DNA from: Piscirickettsiaceae bacterium
GTDB taxonomy: Bacteria; Pseudomonadota; Gammaproteobacteria; PS1; Pseudothioglobaceae
Reading direction: 5' to 3'
DNA length: 15,576 nt
Assembly (NCBI GenBank): GCA_012963565.1
Contig: DTVJ01000351.1
Location: 1-15,576 of the forward strand
Shown: in pieces, positions 1 through 8,206 of the stretch
How positions within the stretch are numbered: the first letter of the stretch is position 1
Layout: each line of letters starts with the position of its first letter
Notes under the pieces: model-generated
What the model saw: only the letters and a program-made list of their open reading frames with translations
The model's database searches: none
What the model was told of the DNA's origin: nothing
Translations under genes and position numbers: made by a program

Positions 1-1
1 C

Positions 2-961
2 ATGTTTACTGTTTGCGCCTTATATCAATTTGTTCGTTTAGACGATTTTGAAGAATTTCGCACGCCTTTGCGTGAACTTATGGCGAAATTAGAGGTAAAA
101 GGCACTATTCTTTTAGCCCTGGAGGGTTTGAATGGCACTATTTGTGGCTCTCAGGCATCAATCGACAAAGTGTTGCAATTTCTTAAAGATGATGGTCGAT
201 TTAATAACTTAGAGATTAAATTTTCTCATAGTAAAGACACACCTTTTAAACGCCTAAAAGTTAAACTTAAAAAAGAAATTGTTACTCTGGGCGTATCCAA
301 TATCGATCCACTTTCTTCTGTTGGTACTTATGTTTCCCCTCAAGATTGGAACGCACTGATCAGTGATCCTGATGTGGTGCTTATCGACACTCGCAATAAT
401 TATGAGTATGAAATTGGTAGTTTCAAAGGAGCAATTAATCCCAGCACTGAAACTTTTAGAGAATTTCCGACCTACACAAAAAATAATTTAGAGCAGTATC
501 GTGGTAAGAAAGTAGCGATGTTTTGTACAGGCGGTATTCGCTGTGAAAAATCAACTGCTTATTTAAAGTCTCAAGGATTTGATACGGTTTATCACTTGCA
601 TGGTGGCATCTTAAAGTATTTAGAAGAAGTTGATGAGGGTCAGAGTTTATGGGAAGGTGAGTGTTTTGTTTTTGATGATCGTGTCGCAGTTAAGCACAAC
701 CTTGAACAAGGGCAATATGATCAGTGCCATGCTTGTCGCTATCCGATTACTGATGAGGATAAAATGCATCCGCATTATGAAAAAGGTGTTTCATGTCCAC
801 GTTGTCATGGCTCTCGTAGTGAATCTCAAATCAGTCGTTATAGAGAAAGAGAGCGTCAAATTCAATTAGCCAAAGCCAGAGGTGAAGATCATATTGGAGA
901 TAATGCCAGTCAGATTATTATAGCAAAAGCCAAAAAGAAGGCGGCTAAACAACAAAATTAG
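2..961 (+). CDS. trhO: tRNA uridine-34 hydroxylase TrhO (rhodanese-domain protein, YceA family)
   Basis: The 319-residue product matches the TrhO/YceA family, which uses molecular oxygen to make 5-hydroxyuridine at wobble position 34 of certain tRNAs, the first step towards cmo5U/mcmo5U. An N-terminal acylphosphatase-like domain covers about residues 1-95. A rhodanese domain follows (about 110-215) with the active-site loop CTGGIRC at 175-181, Cys175 being the expected catalytic residue. A C-terminal region carries two CxxC pairs (Cys242/245 and Cys265/268) that look like a metal site, then a basic, charged tail. The ATG lies one base from the window edge, so upstream signals cannot be judged, but the opening MFTVCALYQF resembles the start of shorter family members. 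It is slightly shorter than E. coli YceA (350 residues). A methyltransferase gene follows after 8 bases, probably in the same transcript. The family call is firm; the exact tRNA targets are inferred. Confidence 0.93.
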   Translation: MFTVCALYQFVRLDDFEEFRTPLRELMAKLEVKGTILLALEGLNGTICGSQASIDKVLQFLKDDGRFNNLEIKFSHSKDTPFKRLKVKLKKEIVTLGVSNIDPLSSVGTYVSPQDWNALISDPDVVLIDTRNNYEYEIGSFKGAINPSTETFREFPTYTKNNLEQYRGKKVAMFCTGGIRCEKSTAYLKSQGFDTVYHLHGGILKYLEEVDEGQSLWEGECFVFDDRVAVKHNLEQGQYDQCHACRYPITDEDKMHPHYEKGVSCPRCHGSRSESQISRYRERERQIQLAKARGEDHIGDNASQIIIAKAKKKAAKQQN

Positions 962-969
962 TAATCATT

Positions 970-1560
970 ATGTTTTCACGTAAAGACATTCCCAAGCTAA
1001 AACAAGATCTCAGTATTCAAGCCAATTTATTGGGCCATGATTTAACCCTTAAGACTAGATGGGGTGTATTTAGCCCACGTGCTATTGATGAAGGTACCTT
1101 GTTGTTGATGAAATATTTAGATATTACTAAAGACGATAAGTGTTTAGATTTAGGTTGTGGCTATGGGCCAATTGGTTTGAGTGTTGCCAAGTCTTGTTTT
1201 GATGGTGAAGTACACATGGTGGATAAAGACTTTGTTGCGGTTGAATTATCAAATAATAATGCAAAATTAAACAATATTAATAATGCCCATGCTTATTTAT
1301 CAGATGCTTTTTTAAGTGTTAATAAGGATAATTATTTTGATCAGATAATATCAAATGTGCCAGCCAAAGTTGGTAGAGAACAACTAAGTATTATTTTATA
1401 CGATGCTTATGATGCACTTAAGCCTGGCGGTCGAATTACGTTTGTTACGATAAATGGTTTACGACATTTTATTAAGGATAACTTTAAGTCAGTTTTTGGT
1501 AATTATAAAAAACTCAAACAAGGACAAAAGTACACGATTTCACAAGCGATTAAAAAATAG
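970..1560 (+). CDS. Class I SAM-dependent methyltransferase, RsmC/YbxB-like
   Basis: This 196-residue protein is a single Rossmann-fold methyltransferase domain resembling Bacillus YbxB and the C-terminal half of RsmC (16S rRNA guanine-N2 methyltransferase). It begins with the family region around WGVFSPRAID (31-40). The SAM-binding motif I is DLGCGYGP at 60-67, and acidic Asp85 in MVDKD would hold the ribose. At the catalytic motif IV, where RsmC-type enzymes have (N/D)PP(F/Y), it has SNVPAK at 128-133, so the first proline of the pair is valine. Near the C-terminus KPGGRITFVT (151-160) is the usual strand after the 'PGG' turn. The gene starts 8 bases after trhO with no clear Shine-Dalgarno, suggesting reliance on the trhO transcript. 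The substrate is probably rRNA or tRNA, but the sequence does not fix it. The domain assignment is firm; the specific function is open. Confidence 0.85.
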   Translation: MFSRKDIPKLKQDLSIQANLLGHDLTLKTRWGVFSPRAIDEGTLLLMKYLDITKDDKCLDLGCGYGPIGLSVAKSCFDGEVHMVDKDFVAVELSNNNAKLNNINNAHAYLSDAFLSVNKDNYFDQIISNVPAKVGREQLSIILYDAYDALKPGGRITFVTINGLRHFIKDNFKSVFGNYKKLKQGQKYTISQAIKK

Positions 1561-1564
1561 GTAA

Positions 1565-1593
1565 TTGCATGATAGGTAATATGAGAGTAAAAT
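1565..1593 (+). promoter_or_regulatory. Candidate sigma-70 promoter for grxD
   Basis: TTGCAT (1565-1570) and TAAAAT (1588-1593) are separated by exactly 17 bases in the 74-base gap before grxD. The -10 box matches consensus at 5 of 6 positions and the -35 at 3 of 6. Transcription would start near 1600, leaving a leader of about 35 bases with the grxD ribosome site in it. AT-rich sequence gives chance matches, so confidence is moderate. Confidence 0.4.
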
Positions 1594-1634
1594 GATCGGG
1601 CATTTAAAATAGAATCAAACACAGGAGTAATTCC

Positions 1635-1964
1635 ATGGACGTATTAAACAGAATTCAACATCAGGTCGATAGTGCACCAGTCGTGCTTTATATGAAAGGT
1701 ACACCTCAATTCCCACAGTGTGGTTTTTCAGCAAAAGCTGCACAAACTCTAGCTTCAACGGGTGTAGAGTTTGCTTATGTAAATATTTTTGAAGATCAAG
1801 AAGTTTTTCAAAACTTACCAGCGTTTGCAGATTGGCCGACTTTCCCGCAAATTTATTTCAATTCCGAGCTTGTTGGCGGTGGTGATATTATTGTTGAAAT
1901 GTCAGAGATGGGTACGTTACAAGCCGCTATGGAAGCAGCGACAGACAAATTTAACAACAAATAA
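1635..1964 (+). CDS. grxD: Monothiol CGFS glutaredoxin (Grx4/GrxD)
   Basis: The 109-residue protein is a full-length CGFS-type glutaredoxin, the class that binds a [2Fe-2S] cluster with glutathione as a bridged dimer and passes clusters to target proteins in the cytoplasm. The active site CGFS is at 29-32 with Cys29 as cluster ligand. Glutathione-binding features are visible: Lys21, the WPTFPQIY loop at 67-74 and the GGGD turn at 81-84. A good Shine-Dalgarno AGGAG (1623-1627) lies 7 bases before the ATG, which fixes the start. It has its own candidate promoter, is followed by a hairpin, and converges with the ygjP-like gene, whose stop lies only 8 bases beyond its own. Length and motifs match E. 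coli GrxD (115 residues). Nothing unusual is seen. Confidence 0.96.
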   Translation: MDVLNRIQHQVDSAPVVLYMKGTPQFPQCGFSAKAAQTLASTGVEFAYVNIFEDQEVFQNLPAFADWPTFPQIYFNSELVGGGDIIVEMSEMGTLQAAMEAATDKFNNK

Positions 1965-1970
1965 TTTTTT

Positions 1971-1996
1971 GGCTATAAGTTGTGTAACTTGTGGCC
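1971..1996 (+). terminator. Hairpin after grxD, probable terminator
   Basis: In plus-strand RNA GGCUAUAAGUU pairs with AACUUGUGGCC around the tetraloop GUGU, an unbroken 11-pair stem with two G-U wobbles. In the minus-strand RNA the same two positions become C-A mismatches, so the hairpin favours the grxD transcript. It begins 6 bases after the grxD stop and overlaps the last codons of the convergent peptidase gene. The bases after it (ATTATTCTT) are only a weak U-tract, so intrinsic termination may be partial. Confidence 0.45.
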
Positions 1997-2656
1997 ATTA
2001 TTCTTAAGCCAAGTCTTGCTGGCTTTATACTCCGGCAATATAGTTTCAACTAATTGCCAAAAACTCTTAGAGTGATTTTTATGTTTTGTGTGAGCAAGCT
2101 CATGCACAATCACATAGTCAACGACTGATATCGGCGCTCTAATCAATAGATAGTTTAGGTTGATATTATTTACGCTACTGCATGAGCCCCATAAGGTTTT
2201 TTGTGCCTTAAGCCGTACTTGCTGATAGCTTAATTGGTATAGCTCGGCATAGTATTCAAGCCTAGGCACCGCGATCTTTTTAAAAGCTAATTTGTACCAT
2301 GCATGAAATGCTGAATATCCATCGCCATTTAGTCTAAATGCCACCCCGTCAAAGTTTAGCGTTATCTTTTGCTCGGTATTGTGAGTGAGTGGGTATTGAT
2401 TACCTAAATATAAAAACTGTTCACCTTCCGAGTAGTTTGGTTTTGGTATTAAATTTGATTTTATTGAGCGGGATTTTTTATTTATCCAATCAGCCTTTTC
2501 ATCAATAAAAGCATTTACCTCTTTAATAGATAATCTTTGCGGTGCGCGAACTACCAACTGAGCACTATTATTAATTTGCAAACTCAGCGTTTTGCGCTTA
2601 GAGCGGATTAAATGATATTTTTTAATCGTATTATCAGTCAACCCAAGCTCTGGCAT
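1973..2656 (-). CDS. ygjP: YgjP-like zinc metallopeptidase (M48/DUF45 family)
   Basis: The product (227 residues from ATG 2656) belongs to the YgjP/DUF45 family of SprT-like putative zinc peptidases, whose physiological substrate is unknown. From ATG 2656, HELAH is at residues 185-189 and a third histidine at 195 in the pattern HExxHxxxxxHSxxFW. The family's WGSCS signature is at 156-160. A TTG six bases further upstream (2662) is also open, but the Shine-Dalgarno AGGA is about 9 bases before the ATG and only 3 before that TTG, so the ATG is preferred. The start lies 23 bases inside the end of purL, so translation is probably coupled. The gene ends the eight-gene minus-strand block and meets grxD head-on. 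There is no signal peptide, so a cytoplasmic protein is expected. The family assignment is good; the function is unknown. Confidence 0.88.
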   Translation of the reverse strand: MPELGLTDNTIKKYHLIRSKRKTLSLQINNSAQLVVRAPQRLSIKEVNAFIDEKADWINKKSRSIKSNLIPKPNYSEGEQFLYLGNQYPLTHNTEQKITLNFDGVAFRLNGDGYSAFHAWYKLAFKKIAVPRLEYYAELYQLSYQQVRLKAQKTLWGSCSSVNNINLNYLLIRAPISVVDYVIVHELAHTKHKNHSKSFWQLVETILPEYKASKTWLKNNGHKLHNL

Positions 2657-5600
2657 TTTCAAACATCCTCATCCATGGGCTGCGCTCATCCCAATCTTTT
2701 GGATGGTATGAGTTCTGCACTGCTCTAAAGACACGCTCTGGATGCGGCATCATAATGGTAATTTGACCAGAATCACTAGTCACACCTGCAACAGCATTAT
2801 CTGAGCCATTTGGATTGTGTGGGTAGGTTTGTGTTAGCTGACCATGATGATCAACATATTGAAGTGCAATATTGTGGTTTGATTGATTATCATCAAAGAT
2901 TGCACGACCCTCGCCATGAGCGATAGCAATTGGCATGATTGAACCAGCCATGTCTTTCAAGAAAATTGAATTTGATTCGCCAATTTTTACGGATGAGAAT
3001 CTTGCTTCAAACTGTTCTGAAATATTACGATTAAAGCTTGGCCAGTGAGATGATCCAGGGATAATTTCACTTAAGTTAGACATCATTTGGCAACCATTAC
3101 AAATACCCAGCGCAAAGCTATCTGAACGTTCAAAGAAAGCTTGAAAGTTATCTTTAGCGCGTGAGTTGTAAAGAATTGAGCTGGCCCAGCCCCTGCCTGC
3201 ACCCAGTACATCGCCATATGAGAAACCACCACAAGCTACCAAACCTTTAAAATCAGCCAGCGACACACGGCCAGATAATATATCACTCATGTGTACATCC
3301 ACCGCTTCAAATTCAGCTTTGGTGAAAGCCGCCGCCATCTCTATCTGACCATTAATACCCTGCTCTCTAAGGACAGCGATTTTAGGTTTGGTAGCAGTTG
3401 CAATATAAGGTGCCAAGATTGACTGATTATGATCAAATGAAAGATCAATTTTTAGACCATCTGTATCATCGGATACACCCTTAAATTCTTCATCAGCACA
3501 CTTAGGGTTATCTCTTAATTTAGCTATTTCATGCGAGGTAGAAGACCATAAAGACTGCAATTGCGTACGAGGCTTATTAAAAAGTACTTCATTATTTAAG
3601 CTGATTTGAATACTATCGTTATCATTAATGCTAGCAATCTTACGAGTATATTTAGCCAAACCCGCCTCTTTCAGTGCTTTAGTAACGGCGCCCTTGTTCT
3701 GTACTTTAACCTGAATCACACAACCCAATTCTTCGTTAAATAAATCAGTAATGGTTTGCTCGTTGGTCTGAATATTAAGACCACAATGTGAAGCGAATGC
3801 CATTTCTAATAAAGTACAGATTACACCACCGTCACTACGATCATGATAGGCACTAATGAGATTATCCTTATTTAGTTGGTTAATCACACCGAAAAAGTTT
3901 TTAAACACAGCGCCATCGTCAAGATTAGGAGCAATATCACCCACTTGATTATAAACCTGTGCCAAGCAAGAGCCACCCATTCTATTTTGTCCAAAACCAA
4001 GGTCAATTAATAGTAATTCAGAATCTTTCGTGTTCTCAAGTAGCGGTGTAAGTTGCAACCTTGTATCTGGTGTTTTAGAAAATGCGGTAATAATTAATGA
4101 TAGCGGAGCAGTAATTGATTTGTCTTCACCGTTATCAACCCAAGAACTTTTCATACTCATTGAATCTTTACCAACTGGTACTGTCAATCCTAATTCTGGG
4201 CATAAATCCATACCCACAGCTTCAACAGCGGCAAATAATTTTGCATCTTCACCTGGGTGACCGCTGGCACTCATCCAGTTGGCACTTAGGCTAATGTGAT
4301 GAATATCTTCTACATAACCACCAAGCATATTGGTTAACGCCTCGCCAATGGTCATTCTAGCTGCTGATTCAGCATTACACAGGGCTAGAGGTGTTTTCTC
4401 ACCCAGAGACATAATTTCACCTTGATAACCTATGTAGTCTGCCAATGAAATAGCGCAATCAGCCACAGGCACCTGCCATGGGCCAACAAATTGATCGCGT
4501 GCTACCATGCCGGTTACACTTCGATCACCAATGGTGATTAAGAAGTTTTTGCTGGCAACTGTTGGTAATTGTAATATTCTACAGATTGCATCATCAATAC
4601 TAATATCGCTAGTATCTAGTGCATTAAGCTTGTCTTTAAGTGTTGTTGCATTAATACTGGTTTTGGGCGGATTACCCAATAGTACACTCATAGGCATATC
4701 AATTGGATTGTTGTCAAACAACTCATCATTCAGCACTAACGTTTGCTCTTTGGTTGATTCACCTAATACGGCAAATGGTGCGCGTTCACGGGCACAAATA
4801 TTAGCAAAAATCTCGAGATTTTTCTCTTCAATCGCAAGTACATAACGCTCTTGTGATTCATTACACCAAATCTCCATCGGCGACATTTTATTGTCATCAT
4901 TGGGGATGGCACGCAGTTCAAATGTTCCACCTTTGCCAGAGTCATTGACTAATTCAGGAAGGCCGTTTGATAAGCCACCTGCACCAATGTCATGAATAGA
5001 TACAATCGGGTTGTTTTTACCCATATTAGCACATTGATCAATGACTTCCTGAGCGCGTCTTTGCATTTCAGGGTTAGCACGTTGTACGGAGGCAAAGTCT
5101 AAATCTTCGCTTTGTTCGCCACTCTTGACTGAGGATGCCGCACCACCACCTAAGCCGATTAACATTGCTGGACCACCTAATACAATAATTTTACTGCCTA
5201 CTGGAATATCACCTTTTTGAATATGGTTTTCTTGAATATGACCTAAGCCACCCGCTAACATAATAGGCTTATGGTAGCCACGCACCTCACCATTAGGGGT
5301 TTGTTGTTCATAAGTTCTGAAATACCCTAAGGTGTTTGGTCGGCCAAATTCATTGTTAAACGCGGCAGCACCAATTGGACCTTCGAGCATAATATCAAGT
5401 GCCGAAACGATTTGAGTGGGTTTGCCATAATCAACTTCCCAAGGTTGTTGGGCATTTTTAATTTTAAGGTTGGATACACTAAAGCCACACAAACCAACTT
5501 TAGGTTTCGAGCCTTGACCTGTGGCACCTTCATCACGAATCTCGCCGCCTGAACCCGTTGCCGCACCTGGATGTGGCGCAATGGCGGTAGGGTGGTTGTG

Positions 5601-6470
5601 AGTTTCAACTTTCATCAAAATAGCACGATGCTCGTTTGATGACTGATAAGAGCCTTGTTCGTTCGCATAGAAGCGCTCGCCTTGGTAACCCTCCATGACT
5701 GCAGAATTATCACTATAAACAGATAATAGGCCTTCTGGATGCTGATGATAAGTATTGCGTATCATAGCAAATAAACTTTTTGCCTGCTCCTGCCCATCAA
5801 TAGTCCAATCCGCATTAAAGATTTTGTGACGACAGTGCTCTGAGTTTGCCTGTGCAAACATCATTAATTCAATATCAGTTGGATTTCGTTGTAGCTTGGC
5901 AAAGCTATCGACAAGATAATCAATTTCTCCATCAGAAAGTGCTAAACCTAGTTCTATATTGGTGTGTTCAAGTGCAGATTTACCTTTGGTTAGTATGTCA
6001 ACCTGTGCAAAAGGCTGCGGTTCAAAATTATCAAAAATTGTGCGCGCATCATCGATTGATTCAAGCACAGATTCAGTCATTTTGTCCATGATGACAGTTA
6101 ATACTTGTGCTTTGTTGGTGATCTCACCATCAAAGTGATAAGCAATACCGCGTTCAATACGATTAATTTTATTAATATCACACAAATGCACAATATCAGT
6201 CGCCTTGGATGACCAAGGAGAAATGGTGCCTAGTCTTGGTGTGATAATAAGAGTTGATTTTGCATTATTAACTGATAAATCTTGAGTGTAAGATAACAGA
6301 TGATTTAAATGGTTTGTTTGTTCATCTGTGAGTGCATCATTCAGATCGGCAAAGTGAATAAATTCAGCACCTAAGAGATTAAGCCCAGATTGTGCTTGCG
6401 ATATTTTTACCTGTAAAGCTTTAGTTTTAAAAGCGCCAAGAGCACTAATGCCTTGATGAGTATGAATCAT
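2634..6470 (-). CDS. purL: Phosphoribosylformylglycinamidine synthase (FGAM synthase), single-chain large form
   Basis: PurL converts FGAR, ATP and glutamine to FGAM in the fourth step of de novo purine synthesis. At 1278 residues this is the fused single-chain type of Gammaproteobacteria (E. coli 1295), not the PurS/PurQ/PurL split form. In order there are a PurS-like N-terminal domain (about 1-150), a linker, and the duplicated synthase core with QANSEHCRH at 207-215, ETHNHPTAIAPHPGA at 289-303 and RDEGATGQGSKPK at 312-324. A C-terminal class I glutaminase domain follows with nucleophile Cys1124 in GICNGCQ and the partners His1243 and Glu1245 in PHPERVFR. All key residues appear intact. Its ATG overlaps the yebC stop as ATGA, so translation is very likely coupled to yebC. 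Its own end overlaps the ygjP-like start. No purine-specific operator was recognised. Confidence 0.98.
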   Translation of the reverse strand: MIHTHQGISALGAFKTKALQVKISQAQSGLNLLGAEFIHFADLNDALTDEQTNHLNHLLSYTQDLSVNNAKSTLIITPRLGTISPWSSKATDIVHLCDINKINRIERGIAYHFDGEITNKAQVLTVIMDKMTESVLESIDDARTIFDNFEPQPFAQVDILTKGKSALEHTNIELGLALSDGEIDYLVDSFAKLQRNPTDIELMMFAQANSEHCRHKIFNADWTIDGQEQAKSLFAMIRNTYHQHPEGLLSVYSDNSAVMEGYQGERFYANEQGSYQSSNEHRAILMKVETHNHPTAIAPHPGAATGSGGEIRDEGATGQGSKPKVGLCGFSVSNLKIKNAQQPWEVDYGKPTQIVSALDIMLEGPIGAAAFNNEFGRPNTLGYFRTYEQQTPNGEVRGYHKPIMLAGGLGHIQENHIQKGDIPVGSKIIVLGGPAMLIGLGGGAASSVKSGEQSEDLDFASVQRANPEMQRRAQEVIDQCANMGKNNPIVSIHDIGAGGLSNGLPELVNDSGKGGTFELRAIPNDDNKMSPMEIWCNESQERYVLAIEEKNLEIFANICARERAPFAVLGESTKEQTLVLNDELFDNNPIDMPMSVLLGNPPKTSINATTLKDKLNALDTSDISIDDAICRILQLPTVASKNFLITIGDRSVTGMVARDQFVGPWQVPVADCAISLADYIGYQGEIMSLGEKTPLALCNAESAARMTIGEALTNMLGGYVEDIHHISLSANWMSASGHPGEDAKLFAAVEAVGMDLCPELGLTVPVGKDSMSMKSSWVDNGEDKSITAPLSLIITAFSKTPDTRLQLTPLLENTKDSELLLIDLGFGQNRMGGSCLAQVYNQVGDIAPNLDDGAVFKNFFGVINQLNKDNLISAYHDRSDGGVICTLLEMAFASHCGLNIQTNEQTITDLFNEELGCVIQVKVQNKGAVTKALKEAGLAKYTRKIASINDNDSIQISLNNEVLFNKPRTQLQSLWSSTSHEIAKLRDNPKCADEEFKGVSDDTDGLKIDLSFDHNQSILAPYIATATKPKIAVLREQGINGQIEMAAAFTKAEFEAVDVHMSDILSGRVSLADFKGLVACGGFSYGDVLGAGRGWASSILYNSRAKDNFQAFFERSDSFALGICNGCQMMSNLSEIIPGSSHWPSFNRNISEQFEARFSSVKIGESNSIFLKDMAGSIMPIAIAHGEGRAIFDDNQSNHNIALQYVDHHGQLTQTYPHNPNGSDNAVAGVTSDSGQITIMMPHPERVFRAVQNSYHPKDWDERSPWMRMFENARAWVD

Positions 6471-7207
6471 AATTGCGCCATCACCTCGTCTGAAATATCA
6501 GCATTGTGATACACTTCTTGAGTGTCATCTAAGTCTTCTAAACGATCAATCAGCTTCATGAATTTTTCTGCATCACCTAAATTGAGCTCGACACGGTTAG
6601 CCGGTTCCATAGTGACTTCAGCGTGACTAGACTCAAAACCCGCTTCGGTGAGTGCGTCTTTGACTGTGAAAAAATCTTCAGGTGTAGTAATCACATCAAT
6701 TGAGCCATCATCATTGGTAATGACATCTTCTGCGCCAGCATCTAGAGCCGCCTCCATAATTTGATCTTCATCACCAGATTCGAAACTAATATAACCTTGT
6801 TTGGTGAATAAATAAGCTACCGAGCCATCTGTGCCTAGGTTGCCACCATGCTTAGTGAATGCGTGACGAACATCAGCCACAGTGCGATTACGATTATCAG
6901 TTAAAGTGTCAACCATGATAGCCGTACCTGCAAGACCGTAACCTTCATAACGCACTTCTTCATAATTATCGCCTTCCAACTCACCAGAACCACGTTTAAC
7001 TGCATTTTCAATGGTATCGCGCTTCATGTTAGCAGCAAGTGCCTTGTCAATCACCATGCGTAGAGATGGATTATTTTCTATAACGCCACCACCGGTTTTG
7101 GCAGCAATGACAATTTCCTTGATCAACTTGGTGAAAATCTTGCCACGCTTGGCATCTTGAGCACCTTTTCGATGTTGAATATTATGCCATTTAGAATGTC
7201 CCGCCAT
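6467..7207 (-). CDS. yebC: YebC/PmpR family protein
   Basis: The 246-residue protein has exactly the length of E. coli YebC and its hallmark start, MAGHSKWHNIQHRKGAQ. Other conserved blocks are KRGKIFTKLIKEI (20-32), YEGYG (87-91), DNRNRT (104-109) and GGNLGTDGSVAYLF (121-134). The family was first annotated as a transcription regulator; more recent work on the family points to a ribosome-associated role in relieving stalling at polyproline stretches. In many bacteria yebC sits beside ruvC, but here it directly precedes purL and shares an ATGA overlap with it. The upstream gap to nadA is 43 bases and holds a weak GGAAA ribosome site about 11 bases before the ATG, plus a possible internal promoter. 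Nothing is missing relative to the family. Confidence 0.96.
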   Translation of the reverse strand: MAGHSKWHNIQHRKGAQDAKRGKIFTKLIKEIVIAAKTGGGVIENNPSLRMVIDKALAANMKRDTIENAVKRGSGELEGDNYEEVRYEGYGLAGTAIMVDTLTDNRNRTVADVRHAFTKHGGNLGTDGSVAYLFTKQGYISFESGDEDQIMEAALDAGAEDVITNDDGSIDVITTPEDFFTVKDALTEAGFESSHAEVTMEPANRVELNLGDAEKFMKLIDRLEDLDDTQEVYHNADISDEVMAQL

Positions 7208-7233
7208 GTTAGATGTTTCCGATAGATATGAGA

Positions 7234-7262
7234 AGTTTAGATTTTACCTTTTATGCTGTAAA
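7234..7262 (-). promoter_or_regulatory. Possible internal promoter before yebC-purL
   Basis: Read on the minus strand, TTTACA (7257-7262, inside the end of nadA) and TAAACT (7234-7239) are 17 bases apart, matching sigma-70 consensus at 5 of 6 and 4 of 6 positions. Transcription would begin about 20 bases before the yebC ATG. The nadA-yebC gap is the widest in the eight-gene block, which fits a separate start for yebC-purL-ygjP. Only consensus matching supports it. Confidence 0.33.
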
Positions 7263-8198
7263 GTCGAGTAATTTTTGTATTGAGTTTTGTGAATCTTTGA
7301 TGATGGAGAGGTCGATATGAATTTCATTTTCACCAGTGACTAGAGAATGTAAGCATTTTTCTAAAGTATTCATTGCCATCCAGTCACAATGCGCACAGGA
7401 TTCACAGTCTGCGCTTTCACCCATAGTGGGAGCTTCAATTAGTTTTTTATCAGGTGCAACTTCATGCATTTTATGGAAAATACCGTTATCAGTGGCAATG
7501 ATAAAAGTGCTTTCAGGGCGGTCTTTAACCGCTTCAATTAGTGCAGTGGTAGAACCAACAACATCAGCTAAATCAACCACTTCTTGTGGTGATTCAGGGT
7601 GTACGAGTACAGCAGCTTCTGGATGTTTAGCTTTTAAGGTTTTTAGTGCATCCGATTTAAATCTTTCATGAACCACACATGAGCCTTGCCATAACAACAT
7701 GTCAGCTCCAGTTTTGGTTTGTACATAGTGACCTAAATGCTTATCAGGTGCCCATAGAATTTTTTCGCCTTTTTCATGTAAATATTTGACCACTGTTTGC
7801 GCACTGCCTGAAGTAACTACCCAATCAGCGCGTGCTTTAACTTCAGCTGAGGTGTTAGCGTAAACTACAATTTTTCTATCAGGGTGTTGGTCACAAAATT
7901 GAGAGAATTCGTCAATAGGGCAATCTAAGTCTAGTGAACAGGTAGCCTGATTATCCAATACCAATATCTTTTTCTCAGGAGATAGGATTTTGGCAGTTTC
8001 ACCCATAAACTTAACACCGGCAACTACAATGGTGTCTGCATCACAATTCTGACCGAATCTTGCCATTTCTAGTGAGTCAGAAACAATACCACCCGTTTCA
8101 TCAGCCAGTGATTGCAAGTCACCACTAACGTAGTAATGCGCAACCAAAACTGCATTTTGAGCTTTAAGTTCAGCTTTGATCTGATCTTTGATCGACAC
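7251..8198 (-). CDS. nadA: Quinolinate synthase A
   Basis: NadA condenses iminoaspartate with dihydroxyacetone phosphate to quinolinate in de novo NAD synthesis, using a [4Fe-4S] cluster. The three cluster cysteines align at constant offset with E. coli Cys113/200/297: Cys87 (ATCSLD), Cys174 (GSCVVHERF) and Cys271, the last in a CxxCxxC run at 265-271. The substrate-site motif AHYYV is at 20-24. The protein is 315 residues against 347 in E. coli, with the difference in a shorter N-terminus. The start is GTG at 8198, 8 bases after the aspS stop. It has no strong Shine-Dalgarno and no ATG or GTG lies upstream in frame, so translation probably relies on ribosomes finishing aspS. nadB is not in the window. 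The cluster makes the enzyme oxygen-sensitive in other bacteria. Confidence 0.97.
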   Translation of the reverse strand: MSIKDQIKAELKAQNAVLVAHYYVSGDLQSLADETGGIVSDSLEMARFGQNCDADTIVVAGVKFMGETAKILSPEKKILVLDNQATCSLDLDCPIDEFSQFCDQHPDRKIVVYANTSAEVKARADWVVTSGSAQTVVKYLHEKGEKILWAPDKHLGHYVQTKTGADMLLWQGSCVVHERFKSDALKTLKAKHPEAAVLVHPESPQEVVDLADVVGSTTALIEAVKDRPESTFIIATDNGIFHKMHEVAPDKKLIEAPTMGESADCESCAHCDWMAMNTLEKCLHSLVTGENEIHIDLSIIKDSQNSIQKLLDFTA

Positions 8199-8206
8199 GT
8201 TTTCTT

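Noticed and set aside
4030..4845. Open frames on the plus strand opposite purL
   Set aside because: They are antisense to strongly conserved purL coding sequence and encode low-complexity Ser/Leu-rich products without ribosome sites.
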